Source of the DNA: Pseudomonadota bacterium
GTDB taxonomy: Bacteria; Desulfobacterota; Desulfobacteria; Desulfobacterales; RPRI01
Direction of reading: 5' to 3'
Assembly: GCA_018817425.1 (NCBI GenBank)
Contig: JAHITX010000023.1
Location: 1 to 64,000, forward strand
Length of the DNA: 64,000 nucleotides
Made by a program: the position numbers and the translations under genes. Below the pieces are notes generated by a model, which saw only the letters and a program-made list of their open reading frames with translations, made no database searches and was not told the origin of the DNA. Positions 45,895 through 54,951 of the stretch are shown here, one piece after another. How positions within the stretch are numbered: the first letter of the stretch is position 1; each line of letters starts with the position of its first letter.

Positions 45895-47172
45895 ATGAAA
45901 AAAGTAATATGGTTTTGCATTGCATTAATGTTTACGATCAGTCTGATGTCCTGCACAAGATTTTTTATATTAAAGAAGGAAGTGGCTCGACTTGATAAAT
46001 CCTATTATTTGGGAGGTAAGCTTGGCCATGAGTTCCAAACGAACATGAGTGTATGGGTGTTTGTCTGGGAAAAACATGAAGATGGCGTAATTGACATAAC
46101 TGAAGCGGAAAAACTGGATGCAAACAAAACGTTTGTCATTATGCTGCCCCCCGGGGAGCGATATTATGTTGGCGCCCTGGAAGATGCAAATAACAACGAA
46201 GAATATGATCCGGGTGAACGGATATGGTTCAACGGAGAGCCCAGTCCGGTAGAATTTAGAAACGGAAGGAGTAATACACTCATTATTCGGCTTTCAGGCA
46301 AAATCAAACCAACGAAAGAAGATATCCGTGCTTTTGCCAGAGCACGGAAGGGTCGCAGCTATATAGAGCTAAAGGGCTCAGGACAAGTTCCCATTTTCAT
46401 CGGCAAACAGGCCGAGCTAAACGATCCCATATTTTCTGCACAAATGGGAGAAAAAGGTCTATGGGAACCGGCCTCTTTTCTTAATGAAATCGGACTTGGT
46501 GTTTACTTTCTATCCGAATATGATCCTGATAAAATTCCGGTTCTTTTCGTTCACGGGGCAGGCGGATCTCCCCAGGATTGGAAACACATATTAAAAGGGT
46601 TTGATGATCATAAGTATCAAAAGTGGTTCTACCATTATCCCGGCGGAATTAGACTGAACCAGACAGCCGATGCCCTGAATATAATCATAGAGACCCTTTA
46701 TAAAAAATACCGGTTCAAGGAACTATATATTGTAGCTCACAGTATGGGCGGCCTTGTTTCCCGCTCGTTCATCATCAAGAATCGGATTGAGGCAGGAAAC
46801 AGCTATATTACCAAATTTGTGTCCATTGCTACTCCCTGGGCCGGGCATGAAGCTGCAGCTCTGGGGGTAAAGCGTGCTCCGGCAGTTATTCCTTCCTGGA
46901 TTGATATGCAGTTGAACAGTCAGTTTATCAATGAGCTTATGGAGCAAAAAATAGAAGACAAATTAGACTACTATCTTTTATTTACTTTTAAAGGGGCAAA
47001 ATCGGCTTTTCTTCCTGCAAGCAATGATGGTACTGTTAGTCTGGCCAGTCAGCTTACACCAAAAGCACAGCAGGAAGCAAAAAGACTGTTTGGTTTTAAC
47101 TGTAACCACACATCGGTTCTTCATAACGATGATGTGATAACAACTCTTAAGAGCATTATGAAGAATCCCTGA
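45895..47172 (+). CDS. Alpha/beta-hydrolase lipoprotein, lipase/PGAP1-like
   Basis: The 425-residue protein starts at MKKVIWFC with a lipoprotein signal ending LMSC (lipobox), so it is anchored to a membrane. An N-terminal domain of about 190 residues of unknown type is followed by a hydrolase domain: oxyanion block VLFVHGAGGSPQDW, nucleophile elbow AHSMGG, acid in NDGTVSL and His in NHTSV. It probably cleaves an ester in the periplasm or at the outer membrane. It could release the substrate for uptake, or work on the cell's own lipids. AGGAT is weak as a ribosome-binding site. Confidence 0.8.
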   Translation: MKKVIWFCIALMFTISLMSCTRFFILKKEVARLDKSYYLGGKLGHEFQTNMSVWVFVWEKHEDGVIDITEAEKLDANKTFVIMLPPGERYYVGALEDANNNEEYDPGERIWFNGEPSPVEFRNGRSNTLIIRLSGKIKPTKEDIRAFARARKGRSYIELKGSGQVPIFIGKQAELNDPIFSAQMGEKGLWEPASFLNEIGLGVYFLSEYDPDKIPVLFVHGAGGSPQDWKHILKGFDDHKYQKWFYHYPGGIRLNQTADALNIIIETLYKKYRFKELYIVAHSMGGLVSRSFIIKNRIEAGNSYITKFVSIATPWAGHEAAALGVKRAPAVIPSWIDMQLNSQFINELMEQKIEDKLDYYLLFTFKGAKSAFLPASNDGTVSLASQLTPKAQQEAKRLFGFNCNHTSVLHNDDVITTLKSIMKNP

Positions 47173-47313
47173 TATTATCAAAGGTGTTGTTTTCTGCCCT
47201 GTAGATCTCAACGTATCTATTTGGTATTGAACGACAAAAGCCGCGCCTGCTCTTGAACGTTCAAAGCCACCCACATTTTATCATATAGGTAATAATTAAT
47301 TAATAATTAATTA

Positions 47314-47342
47314 TTGACAAGAACGGTACAATAGTACAAAAT
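47314..47342 (+). promoter_or_regulatory. Candidate promoter of the rubrerythrin-like gene
   Basis: TTGACA (47314-47319), 17 bases, CAAAAT (47337-47342). The -35 hexamer is perfect and the -10 is poor. An AT-rich palindromic stretch lies immediately upstream (47291-47313). Confidence 0.4.
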
Positions 47343-47416
47343 TTTTATGTTATTAAAATGGGTTTGCAAAAAACTTCCGGTTGTATTTTACGCCAAAAGA
47401 AAGGAATGTATAGACA

Positions 47417-47890
47417 ATGAGTTATGATTTTAATGCAGATGATATATTTGAAATAGCTGAACAATTAGAAAAAAACGGTGCAAATTTTTACAGAAAAGCA
47501 GCAGGAAGCACCTCTGATTCTGCCGGCAAAACACTTTTACTTAAGCTTGCCGATATGGAAGATAATCATGAAAAAAGCTTCAAGGAATTAAGAGCTGGTC
47601 TTGGTGAAAAAGAGAAAGCGCCTTTAGTTTTTGATCCTAATGATGAAGCTGTTCTTTATCTTCGTGCAATAGCTGATACAAGAGTGTTTTTTGAAAAACA
47701 GATTGATAATACCTCTCTTAAAGAGATCTACAAATCAGCAATTGAAGCCGAAAAAGACTCAATTGTATTTTATTTGGGTATTAAAGATGCTGTTCCCGTA
47801 AAATTCGGGAAAGATAAAATTGAAGCTATAATTAAAGAAGAAATGAAGCATATCAGGATGCTAAGCGCTGAGCTGCTAAGTCTCAAATAG
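47417..47890 (+). CDS. Rubrerythrin/ferritin-like diiron protein
   Basis: The 157-residue four-helix protein has diiron ligand patterns typical of rubrerythrins without the rubredoxin domain: EQLEKNGANFYRKAA in helix 1, MEDNHEKSF in helix 2, EAEKDSIVFY in helix 3 and EEMKHIRML in helix 4. Such proteins reduce peroxide or store iron in anaerobes. It is next to the hcp locus, which suits defence against oxidative and nitrosative stress. Confidence 0.8.
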   Translation: MSYDFNADDIFEIAEQLEKNGANFYRKAAGSTSDSAGKTLLLKLADMEDNHEKSFKELRAGLGEKEKAPLVFDPNDEAVLYLRAIADTRVFFEKQIDNTSLKEIYKSAIEAEKDSIVFYLGIKDAVPVKFGKDKIEAIIKEEMKHIRMLSAELLSLK

Positions 47891-47982
47891 GAGTTTTTAA
47901 ATTCTTAAATACTAATTTGTTTTCCTGCACCAAACGTCAGTTGTATGATAACGTTCTTATATCATGTATGGTATAAGAGTTT

Positions 47983-48672
47983 TTACTCCATATTTTTTCC
48001 ATATTCTCCAAGGGTTGCAAGTCCGGAACGGTCAAGCAGTTTAATGTTCCGGCCTTCGACCTCAATTAATTTCATATCAGCCATTTTTGCAAAAATTCTT
48101 GACATGGTTTCGGGAATTGTTCCAAGAAGGCTGGCAAGCTGAGTTTTTGAAATATTTAATTTGACAGAGTTGTTTTCTCCCTGTTCTTCGGCAAGGTGTA
48201 ATAAATATGATGCAAGCCGACCCGGAACCTCTTTAAGAGAAAGATTTTCGATCTGGACTGTAAATTGCCTTAGTCTCATGGAAAGAACGGCAAGCATACT
48301 TAAAGAAAGAGAAGGATTTTTTGTTACCAGGTTTATGAAATCCGTTCTCGGAAAAAACAGGCAATGACTTTTTGCAATCGCTTGTGCGTTAGCAGGAAAA
48401 GCCTGGCCGGCAAATACCGGAACTTCTCCAAAAGGTTCTCCGGGACCCAATATGTGAAGGATTTGCTCTTTTCCTTCGGAAGATACTTTGTAGATTTTAA
48501 CAAGACCATCTGCAACAACATAAAAACCGTTTCCAGGATCACCTTCTAAAAAAATAGTTTCACCTTTATTAAAATATTTGCTTACGGCAATATTTTGTAT
48601 ATCATTAAGCTGCTCATCTAAAAGGCCGTTAAAAAGCGGAACAGCAGATATTATTTCAAAAATATTTTTCAT
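47983..48672 (-). CDS. hcpR: Crp/Fnr-family regulator, HcpR-like
   Basis: The 229-residue protein has a cyclic-nucleotide-binding fold (about 10-125, with GETIFLEGDPGNGFYVVADG) and a C-terminal winged HTH (about 145-220, with ISKTQLASLLGTIPETMSRI). It lacks the N-terminal cysteines of Fnr. It is divergent from hcp, the arrangement known for HcpR, which controls hcp in Desulfovibrio and senses nitrosative stress. A palindrome of the HcpR type lies in the intergenic region (48705-48720). AAAGGAGAA precedes the start. Confidence 0.8.
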   Translation of the reverse strand: MKNIFEIISAVPLFNGLLDEQLNDIQNIAVSKYFNKGETIFLEGDPGNGFYVVADGLVKIYKVSSEGKEQILHILGPGEPFGEVPVFAGQAFPANAQAIAKSHCLFFPRTDFINLVTKNPSLSLSMLAVLSMRLRQFTVQIENLSLKEVPGRLASYLLHLAEEQGENNSVKLNISKTQLASLLGTIPETMSRIFAKMADMKLIEVEGRNIKLLDRSGLATLGEYGKNME

Positions 48673-48704
48673 GTATTCTCCTTTTTCAAAAATATTGTCT
48701 TTTT

Positions 48705-48720
48705 CTTGACCTAAGTCAAG
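48705..48720. promoter_or_regulatory. HcpR/Crp-Fnr type operator
   Basis: CTTGAC-CTAA-GTCAAG is a perfect 6-base inverted repeat with a 4-base spacer. It matches the TTGAC-N4-GTCAA form used by HcpR-type regulators and lies between hcpR and hcp, about 33 bases upstream of the hcpR start and 78 bases upstream of hcp. Confidence 0.7.
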
Positions 48721-48798
48721 GTAAAGACATTTTAAAATATGTATTATAAGCTCAAAAGTTAATAAACCATAGCAAATATAAATAAGGAGGAATAAATT

Positions 48799-50427
48799 AT
48801 GTTTTGTAACCAGTGTGAGCAGACATCAAAAGGAGAGGGATGTACTAAAGGGGGCGTATGCGGTAAAAGCTCTGAAGTAGCAGCTTTGCAGGATCTTCTG
48901 ATTTATGCGGTAAGAGGATTATCTTTGTATGCTATCGAAGGATATAAAGCGAATATTAAAGATGATGAAATAAATATATTTACCTGCGAGGCGGTTTTTT
49001 CAACTTTAACAAATGTGGATTTTGACCCTGCAAGATTTCAAAAACTTATTGATCAATGTGTTGTTCTCCGCAATTCCCTTAAGGAAAAGCTTGCAAAAGC
49101 CGGGATTAATACCGCTTATGCAGAAGGCCCGGCAGTTTTTGTTCCTGAAAAAACAATCGAGGGACTTATAGCACAGGGAGAAAAAGTCGGGGCAAAAAGT
49201 GATCCTGATATTAACCCTGACATTTTGTCTCTGCAACAGATTTTAACATACGGAATAAAGGGTGTTGCAGCCTACGCCGACCATGCAAGAATATTAGGAC
49301 AAAGCGATGATAAAGTATATCAATTTATTTATGAAGCTCTTGCTGCCGGATTAAATAAAAACCTGGGCGCTGATGAACTCGTAGGACTTGTTTTAAGATG
49401 TGGCGAGGCGAATCTTCTTGCAATGGAGCTTTTGGATACCGCAAATACTGGTGCTTACGGACACCCTGTTCCTACAAAAGTGCCTTTAGGAGCCAAAAAA
49501 GGAAACGCAATACTTGTTTCAGGTCATGATTTAAAGGATCTGGAAGAAATACTGAAACAAACCGAAGGCAAGGGAATAAATGTTTATACCCATGGGGAAA
49601 TGCTTCCCGCCCACGGTTATCCTGGGCTTAAAAAGTATTCACATTTGTATGGACACTACGGAACGGGATGGCAAAACCAGGCAAAAGAATTTGCCGAATT
49701 TCCCGGTACAATACTTATGACAACAAACTGTATTCAAAAGCCGAAAGATGTTTATAAAGACAATATCTTTACTACCGGTCTTGTCGGCTGGCCCGGTGTA
49801 ACACATATAGCTGATAAAAACTTTGCTCAGGTGATAAATAAAGCTCTTGGCATGCCCGGTTTTGAAAAAGACAATGACGGCAAAAGCGTTATGGTTGGAT
49901 TTGCCCGCAATGCGGTTATGGGAGTTGCAGGACAGGTTATCGAAGCTGTTAAGGCAAAGGCGATAAGACATTTCTTTCTTGTTGCAGGCTGCGACGGAGC
50001 AAAACCGGGACGTAATTACTATACCGAGTTTGTCGAAAAAGTCCCTAAGGATTGTGTAGTCTTAACTCTTGCCTGTGGCAAGTTCCGCTTTTTTGACAAG
50101 GATCTTGGAGATATCGGCGGCATACCAAGGCTTCTTGATGTTGGGCAGTGCAATGATGCATATTCTGCCGTTCAGATTGCAGTTGCTTTATCAAAAGCCT
50201 TCGATTGCGGTGTAAACGATCTTCCGCTTTCTATGGTACTGTCCTGGTATGAGCAGAAAGCAGTTGCGATTCTGTTGACCCTGCTTTATCTTGGAATAAA
50301 AGATATCAGGCTTGGGCCAAGTCTTCCGGCTTTTATAACACCTAATATTTTAAATGTGCTGGTGGACAAATTTAATATCATGCCTATAAAAACTCCTGAT
50401 GAGGATTTAAAGGCAATATTGGGATAA
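48799..50427 (+). CDS. hcp: Hydroxylamine reductase / hybrid cluster protein
   Basis: The 542-residue protein has the N-terminal cluster motif C-x2-C-x8-C-x5-C (CNQCEQTSKGEGCTKGGVC), then the hybrid Fe-S-O cluster residues including HGEMLPAHGYP, TTNCIQKP, GCDGA and the C-terminal LAFIT-like end. Class I spacing, as in sulfate reducers. Known to reduce hydroxylamine and to scavenge NO by S-nitrosation chemistry. AAGGAGG lies 8 bases upstream. It begins a small operon with the HD-domain protein and the ferredoxin-domain protein. Confidence 0.95.
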   Translation: MFCNQCEQTSKGEGCTKGGVCGKSSEVAALQDLLIYAVRGLSLYAIEGYKANIKDDEINIFTCEAVFSTLTNVDFDPARFQKLIDQCVVLRNSLKEKLAKAGINTAYAEGPAVFVPEKTIEGLIAQGEKVGAKSDPDINPDILSLQQILTYGIKGVAAYADHARILGQSDDKVYQFIYEALAAGLNKNLGADELVGLVLRCGEANLLAMELLDTANTGAYGHPVPTKVPLGAKKGNAILVSGHDLKDLEEILKQTEGKGINVYTHGEMLPAHGYPGLKKYSHLYGHYGTGWQNQAKEFAEFPGTILMTTNCIQKPKDVYKDNIFTTGLVGWPGVTHIADKNFAQVINKALGMPGFEKDNDGKSVMVGFARNAVMGVAGQVIEAVKAKAIRHFFLVAGCDGAKPGRNYYTEFVEKVPKDCVVLTLACGKFRFFDKDLGDIGGIPRLLDVGQCNDAYSAVQIAVALSKAFDCGVNDLPLSMVLSWYEQKAVAILLTLLYLGIKDIRLGPSLPAFITPNILNVLVDKFNIMPIKTPDEDLKAILG

Positions 50428-50447
50428 CGATAGTAAATAAGGATTGC

Positions 50448-50469
50448 GGCGGGGTGTAAAACCCCCGCC
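50448..50469. repeat. GC-rich palindrome between hcp and the HD-domain gene
   Basis: GGCGGGG pairs with CCCCGCC across an 8-base AT-rich loop. No T tract follows, so it looks like a REP-type palindrome rather than a terminator. A similar GGGCGG/CCGCCC palindrome is at 54882-54903. Confidence 0.5.
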
Positions 50470-50507
50470 CTATGTACAATTTGAAATATAACTTTTTGGA
50501 GGAATAT

Positions 50508-51233
50508 ATGAAATGTCCAGGGCAGGACAGCCGGTATTGGAAACAGGGGGCCATATTTGATGAAACCTGTCCCAAATGCGGTAGTAAAGTTGAATTTTTT
50601 AAAGATGACACAGCAAGAAAATGCGGAAACTGCGGCCACAGATTTATTAACCCTAAAATGGATTTTGGATGTGCGTCTTATTGCGAATATGCAGAACAAT
50701 GCCTTGGAACACTTCCCGATGAGCTTCTTGCCAAAAAAGAAGATTTATTAAAAGACAGGGTTGCTATAGAAATGAAGCGATATTTTAAAACCGATTTTAA
50801 AAGAATTGGTCATGCTTCAAAGGTTGCCCGGTATGCCGAAAGAATCGGCAAACTTGAGAAAGGAAATCTTGCTGTAATTTTGGCAGCTGCTTATCTTCAC
50901 GATATAGGAATAACCGAGGCTGAACGTAAATATAACAGTACAGCCCCAAAATATCAGGAAGAGCTTGGGCCGCCTATTGCAAGGGAAATTCTTATAAAGC
51001 TTGGTGCAAATGAGAAATTAATCGATGAGGTATGCGATATAGTAGGCCATCATCATCACCCCCGGCCTGATGATAATATTAATTATAAAGTTGTTTACGA
51101 TGCTGATGTAATCGTCAATGTTGAGGACAATCATAAGGAAAAACCTGCTGATAAAGATTACATAACTAAAATAATCGAAAAATCTTTTTTGACCGAAAAC
51201 GGCAAAAACATTGCACGTGAGGTCTTATTATAA
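50508..51233 (+). CDS. HD-domain phosphohydrolase-like protein with N-terminal zinc ribbon
   Basis: The 241-residue protein starts at MKCPGQD (TGGAGG 5 bases upstream). The N-terminal 60 residues are a zinc ribbon with CPKCGSK and CGNCGHRF, followed by a further Cys pair (CASYCEYAEQC). The HD domain follows with GHASKVARYAERIG, LHDIG and GHHHH, metal-binding His/Asp residues of the HDIG type. Such proteins are found beside hcp in anaerobes. The catalytic substrate is unknown. Confidence 0.75.
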   Translation: MKCPGQDSRYWKQGAIFDETCPKCGSKVEFFKDDTARKCGNCGHRFINPKMDFGCASYCEYAEQCLGTLPDELLAKKEDLLKDRVAIEMKRYFKTDFKRIGHASKVARYAERIGKLEKGNLAVILAAAYLHDIGITEAERKYNSTAPKYQEELGPPIAREILIKLGANEKLIDEVCDIVGHHHHPRPDDNINYKVVYDADVIVNVEDNHKEKPADKDYITKIIEKSFLTENGKNIAREVLL

Positions 51234-51255
51234 TAGGCATAAATGAGGATCAGTT

Positions 51256-51993
51256 ATGAAAGTTACCCGAAAAATAATAGAAATAGATGACGAGCTTTGT
51301 GACGGCTGTGGCCAATGCGTTCCATCCTGCGCGGAAGGTGCGCTTCAGATAGTTGACGGAAAAGTAAAAGTAATATCAGACAACTTATGTGACGGACTCG
51401 GAGCCTGTCTCGGAGAATGTCCGACCGGTGCTTTAAAGGTTATAGAGCGAGATGCGGAAGAGTTTGATGAAGAGGCTGTTGAAAAACAACTTCACGAGAA
51501 TAAGAAAAAAATAGCAGAAGAACCTGCTTTAGCGTGTGGTTGTCCATCTTCTACAGTTCAAATCCTGTCCTGTCCTGATGCCGGCAGTTCTTCTTCGCAA
51601 GCGCAAAATGAAGAATCTACTCTTGGCCACTGGCCAGTACAAATTAAACTGGTTCCGCCAAAAGCACCTTTTTTGAAAGGAGCGGATTTACTTGTTCTGG
51701 CAGATTGTGTGCCTGTATCTTTTCCAACCCTTCACAGGGATTTTCTAAAAGGAAAAGCGGTAATGATGGGATGCCCCAAGTTTGATGATGCTGAAGAATA
51801 CATAGACAAATTTGCGCAGGTTTTCAAAGAAGCCGGAATGAAAAGTGTAACAACGGTAATCATGGAAGTTCCATGCTGTTCCGGTTTGCCAATGATAGTG
51901 AAAAAAGGAATGGATCAATCGGGTGTTAAAATACCTATGGAAAAAATCGTGATAAGCACAAAAGGAAAAATCATAAGCCGTATAAAAGAATAA
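51256..51993 (+). CDS. 4Fe-4S ferredoxin-domain protein of the hcp operon
   Basis: The 245-residue protein has two N-terminal ferredoxin motifs. The first is complete (CDGCGQCVPSC). The second, CDGLGACLGEC, has Leu at the second Cys position, so its cluster would have only three Cys ligands, as in many relatives. A C-terminal domain carries isolated cysteines (CGCPSS, SCPD, GCPK, PCCSG). It probably hands electrons to Hcp. GAGGA precedes the start, 22 bases after the HD gene. Confidence 0.8.
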   Translation: MKVTRKIIEIDDELCDGCGQCVPSCAEGALQIVDGKVKVISDNLCDGLGACLGECPTGALKVIERDAEEFDEEAVEKQLHENKKKIAEEPALACGCPSSTVQILSCPDAGSSSSQAQNEESTLGHWPVQIKLVPPKAPFLKGADLLVLADCVPVSFPTLHRDFLKGKAVMMGCPKFDDAEEYIDKFAQVFKEAGMKSVTTVIMEVPCCSGLPMIVKKGMDQSGVKIPMEKIVISTKGKIISRIKE

Positions 51994-52011
51994 ATAATTG
52001 CTTTAATACGT

Positions 52012-52431
52012 TTACGAGTCTGTTTCCGGTGGTACCGGGACAGGAACCTTGAAAAACTGAATTCCTTCTTCTTTTAACGTTTTTTCTTCCTGATTGGTGC
52101 TGACACCTCTTATATTTCGTGGTTCTGATACACCATAATGAATTTTTAAAGCTTCCGTGGCAAAATTTGTTCCGACATTGTCAAAATTTTTTTCTACAAA
52201 TTCGGAAAGCTTTTCAGTCATTTTTTCAAGTACTGCCTGTTTATCAGGTATATTCTGTCCATTTCCTGATGATTTAATGCCAAACGTAGTTGGAACTTTC
52301 ATTATAGAAGTATTATTACAGACCGGGCATGCTATCAGTTTCTTTTTGTTCTGGTTGTTAAATGTCCTGATGTCTTCAAACCAGCCTTCAAAAACATGCC
52401 CTTGTTCACATTGCAAATCATATACTATCAT
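52012..52431 (-). CDS. DUF1178 family protein
   Basis: The 139-residue protein has the DUF1178 start MIVYDLQCEQGHVFEGWF, a C-PVC zinc pair (ACPVCN) and a polar C-terminal part. The function of the family is not known. It is convergent with the hcp operon (18 bases apart) and independent of the catabolic genes. Confidence 0.8.
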   Translation of the reverse strand: MIVYDLQCEQGHVFEGWFEDIRTFNNQNKKKLIACPVCNNTSIMKVPTTFGIKSSGNGQNIPDKQAVLEKMTEKLSEFVEKNFDNVGTNFATEALKIHYGVSEPRNIRGVSTNQEEKTLKEEGIQFFKVPVPVPPETDS

Positions 52432-52542
52432 AGATTAACCCTAAAAAAGCGTTTATTTGTTGAAGAGTCCCGCTGCTACAGTTTAAATGCATTTCTCTAT
52501 AATATAATTATTATGTGGTCGAAATCAATAGTTTCATTCTCC

Positions 52543-54015
52543 TTACCGATCTTTTTTTGTTTCATGCCAGATAGCTGCTCTTTTTCGAAGGGCATTTTTT
52601 TTGGCAAAAGCCCATAAAGCGTTTAAACCTGCCTGGGATACTTTAATTTGTTTTTTTAAAAGAGAATCTATTTTATTGCTGTTTTCCGAAGCAATCGTGA
52701 GCCAATGTCTGACGGTATCACGTTTTACATTCAATACATCCGCCACTTCTCTAATAGGCATTCCTTTGGCTAACAGTTTAAGGGCCAGAAGAATCTGATC
52801 TTCGGATATTTTAAGGTCATAGAAAACGGAATCTGATCTGCTACAGAAAGATTTTTTGCATTCTTTGCAAATAAATTTAAAAGACATCGAGCCGTCTTTT
52901 GTCCGGTATGTTCCGTTTGAAACTATGTTGCCTTTGTTTTTCTTTCCTTTCAATGTACACACCGGATTAGGACATACCTTACCTGCTTTTTTATCAACTA
53001 TTATCGGGCCATTATCAAGCGAATCAGCAACAAAGAAGTTGCCCTGATCTTTGATTGGCACATCAGCAGAACTTTCAATAATTTCAAAGTTTTCATACCG
53101 TTTAAGTAATGCATCCAGGCCTATCTCATATAAATCAGGAATAATTTCAGGAATGGGCTTGTCTTTTGTTTCGTAAGAAATTGATATTTTCTCCATTCCA
53201 AGCTTTTCACAAGACAAATTCAACTCTTGTGTACCTGCCCAGGCAGCACTTACGAATCTGTCTTTTTGATTAATCTTATTATAAAACTGTGCAGGATTTA
53301 TAAAAAGCAAATGGCCGACATTCCAGCTTGCTGCAAACAAAGAATAAAGGAAAAAAACTCCTTCATTAAGGGAGGCAACAGCGCTGATTTTTTCGGCTGT
53401 AAGGTAATTTTCTATTGGTGTATGTTTTTTAAGCTCTTGATATACATTAATTTTCAAGGGCAAACATACATGATGTCCCACATAATGTCCCCAGGAGTCA
53501 AAAGCAATCAAATTCAATTCAGGAGCAGCTATAGTTGCCGCTTTGATAACATCTTTTCCCAAAGATTTCTTTGCACTATATAAATCACGATGGCATGAAA
53601 GAATAGCTTGAATGTGCTTATCTGTCGAAATTCTGACAGGTTTTATAACAATTCCGTCATCAATTTCTTTTCGGTTTTTAAATAAATCATCCAGTGAAAA
53701 GTTAATAGTTTCTGCTGATGAATAGGCAAATCTTCTTTCGCCTAAAGAATACCACAAAGGCTGGCCGGCATTCAGCGCGACGCACACCTGCATAGGAATG
53801 CCGGATGCTTCGGAAAGGTCGTGAAGATTTTCGATGCGGGCCCGGCAGTGACCCATTTCCCAATTTTGCAATTCCCTTAAGCTGATTCCAACAAGCTCTG
53901 AGAATTTCTCCTGGGTCAGCGCACGCCAACTCCGATAATCTTTAATAAGATGCCCAAGCGATTTATAAAACTTGATATTATCGGACGCAATGTTTTTTCG
54001 TAGCAAGTTGCCCAT
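52543..54015 (-). CDS. Regulator R3: XRE HTH, possible GNAT-like domain, IS1-type zinc ribbon and HTH
   Basis: The 490-residue protein is shorter than R1 and R2, mainly in the linker and zinc-ribbon approach. Domain order: XRE HTH (about 18-81), possible GNAT-like middle domain (about 132-280, with ILSCHRDLYS, YVGHHVCLPL, EGVFFLYSLF), a single clear IVD (339-341, with VAD further upstream at 329-331), zinc ribbon C348-x4-C353...C383-x2-C386, HTH (about 405-445), and an IS1-like end GLNALWAFAKK, where Asn465 replaces the DDE aspartate. No Shine-Dalgarno sequence; the start is set by homology. It is divergent from the SDR-to-OYE operon at 54123 and probably controls it (inference). Confidence 0.8.
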   Translation of the reverse strand: MGNLLRKNIASDNIKFYKSLGHLIKDYRSWRALTQEKFSELVGISLRELQNWEMGHCRARIENLHDLSEASGIPMQVCVALNAGQPLWYSLGERRFAYSSAETINFSLDDLFKNRKEIDDGIVIKPVRISTDKHIQAILSCHRDLYSAKKSLGKDVIKAATIAAPELNLIAFDSWGHYVGHHVCLPLKINVYQELKKHTPIENYLTAEKISAVASLNEGVFFLYSLFAASWNVGHLLFINPAQFYNKINQKDRFVSAAWAGTQELNLSCEKLGMEKISISYETKDKPIPEIIPDLYEIGLDALLKRYENFEIIESSADVPIKDQGNFFVADSLDNGPIIVDKKAGKVCPNPVCTLKGKKNKGNIVSNGTYRTKDGSMSFKFICKECKKSFCSRSDSVFYDLKISEDQILLALKLLAKGMPIREVADVLNVKRDTVRHWLTIASENSNKIDSLLKKQIKVSQAGLNALWAFAKKNALRKRAAIWHETKKDR

Positions 54016-54062
54016 AAATACTGCATTTTGTATTTAATAATAAATAAATTGTCACTGTATGA

Positions 54063-54091
54063 TTTTTAATCAGATCAGGTAACTTTGTCAA
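54063..54091 (-). promoter_or_regulatory. Candidate promoter of regulator R3
   Basis: On the minus strand TTGACA (54091-54086) and TAAAAA (54068-54063) are 17 bases apart. The 107-base gap to the divergent SDR gene is short, so the regulator and the operon probably share control sites. Confidence 0.4.
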
Positions 54092-54122
54092 TCAGTTATA
54101 TTCTAACTATGAGGGTTGCATT

Positions 54123-54860
54123 ATGAGACGATTGGACAATAAAATTTCTATTGTTACCGGTGCCGGTTCGGGCATTGGAAGGGCAATTACGTTAAGATTT
54201 GCCTCCGAAGGTTCAAAGGTAATGGCGGTCGATATTGACGGCAGCGAAAAAAAAGTTTCAGTAGAAGCACAAGGAGAAGTATTTCCTTTTAAATGTGATG
54301 TAAGCAGACCCGATCAGGTTTCCAATATGATAAATGAATGTCGTAAAAATTTTGGTAAACTTGATATTATATGCAATAATGCCGGAATAAACGTCGCTCC
54401 AAAACGCCTTCATGAATACAGTATTGAAGAGTGGGATAAAGTAATGAACGTTAATTTACGTGGTGCATTCTTCGTTATGAAAAATTCAATTAAACTAATG
54501 CTGGAAAGCGGCGGTGGTTCCATCATTAATACAAGTTCAATCGGCGCTTTTCGGGCAAGCCCTATGGTATCGGCTTATCTTGCCTCAAAAGGAGCAATTA
54601 ATATGCTTACACGTGCAACGGCTCTCGAATATGTAAATGACGGCATCCGTGTAAACGCAGTCTGTCCGGGTGCTGTCAAAACGCCCATATTCGATGATGC
54701 TCCGCCGGGATTTTTAGAAACTCTTGTATCACAAATACCCATGGGAAGATTATGCGAACCGGACGAAGTAGCATCTCTGACACTCTTTCTTGCATCGGAT
54801 GAAGCATCTCATATAACAGGAGCTACATATATTATAGATGGAGGAAGAAGCGCCGGTTGA
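54123..54860 (+). CDS. SDR-family dehydrogenase (SDR4)
   Basis: The 245-residue classical SDR has the loop TGAGSGIGR, NNAG, Ser in NTSSIG and Y-LAS-K, with VCPGAVKTP following. GAGGGTTG lies 8 bases before the start. First gene of the + strand run and divergent from regulator R3. It is a likely alcohol or ketone oxidoreductase of the pathway; substrate unknown. Confidence 0.85.
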   Translation: MRRLDNKISIVTGAGSGIGRAITLRFASEGSKVMAVDIDGSEKKVSVEAQGEVFPFKCDVSRPDQVSNMINECRKNFGKLDIICNNAGINVAPKRLHEYSIEEWDKVMNVNLRGAFFVMKNSIKLMLESGGGSIINTSSIGAFRASPMVSAYLASKGAINMLTRATALEYVNDGIRVNAVCPGAVKTPIFDDAPPGFLETLVSQIPMGRLCEPDEVASLTLFLASDEASHITGATYIIDGGRSAG

Positions 54861-54881
54861 TTAACAGAAATCGGCTTTGTA

Positions 54882-54903
54882 GGGGCGGCTTCCAAACCCG
54901 CCC
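54882..54903. repeat. REP-like palindrome between two SDR genes
   Basis: GGGCGG (54883-54888) pairs with CCGCCC (54898-54903) across a loop with TTCCAAA. It resembles the 50448-50469 palindrome. Probably a small interspersed repeat. Confidence 0.45.
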
Positions 54904-54951
54904 AAAGGAATCATAAACCAGAAAGCCGGATTTAAGAGTAAGGAGCATAAA

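Noticed and set aside
47291-47313. AT-rich palindrome of TAAT units as a replication origin
   Set aside because: No DnaA boxes, parAB or dnaA gene nearby. It is more simply AT-rich promoter sequence.
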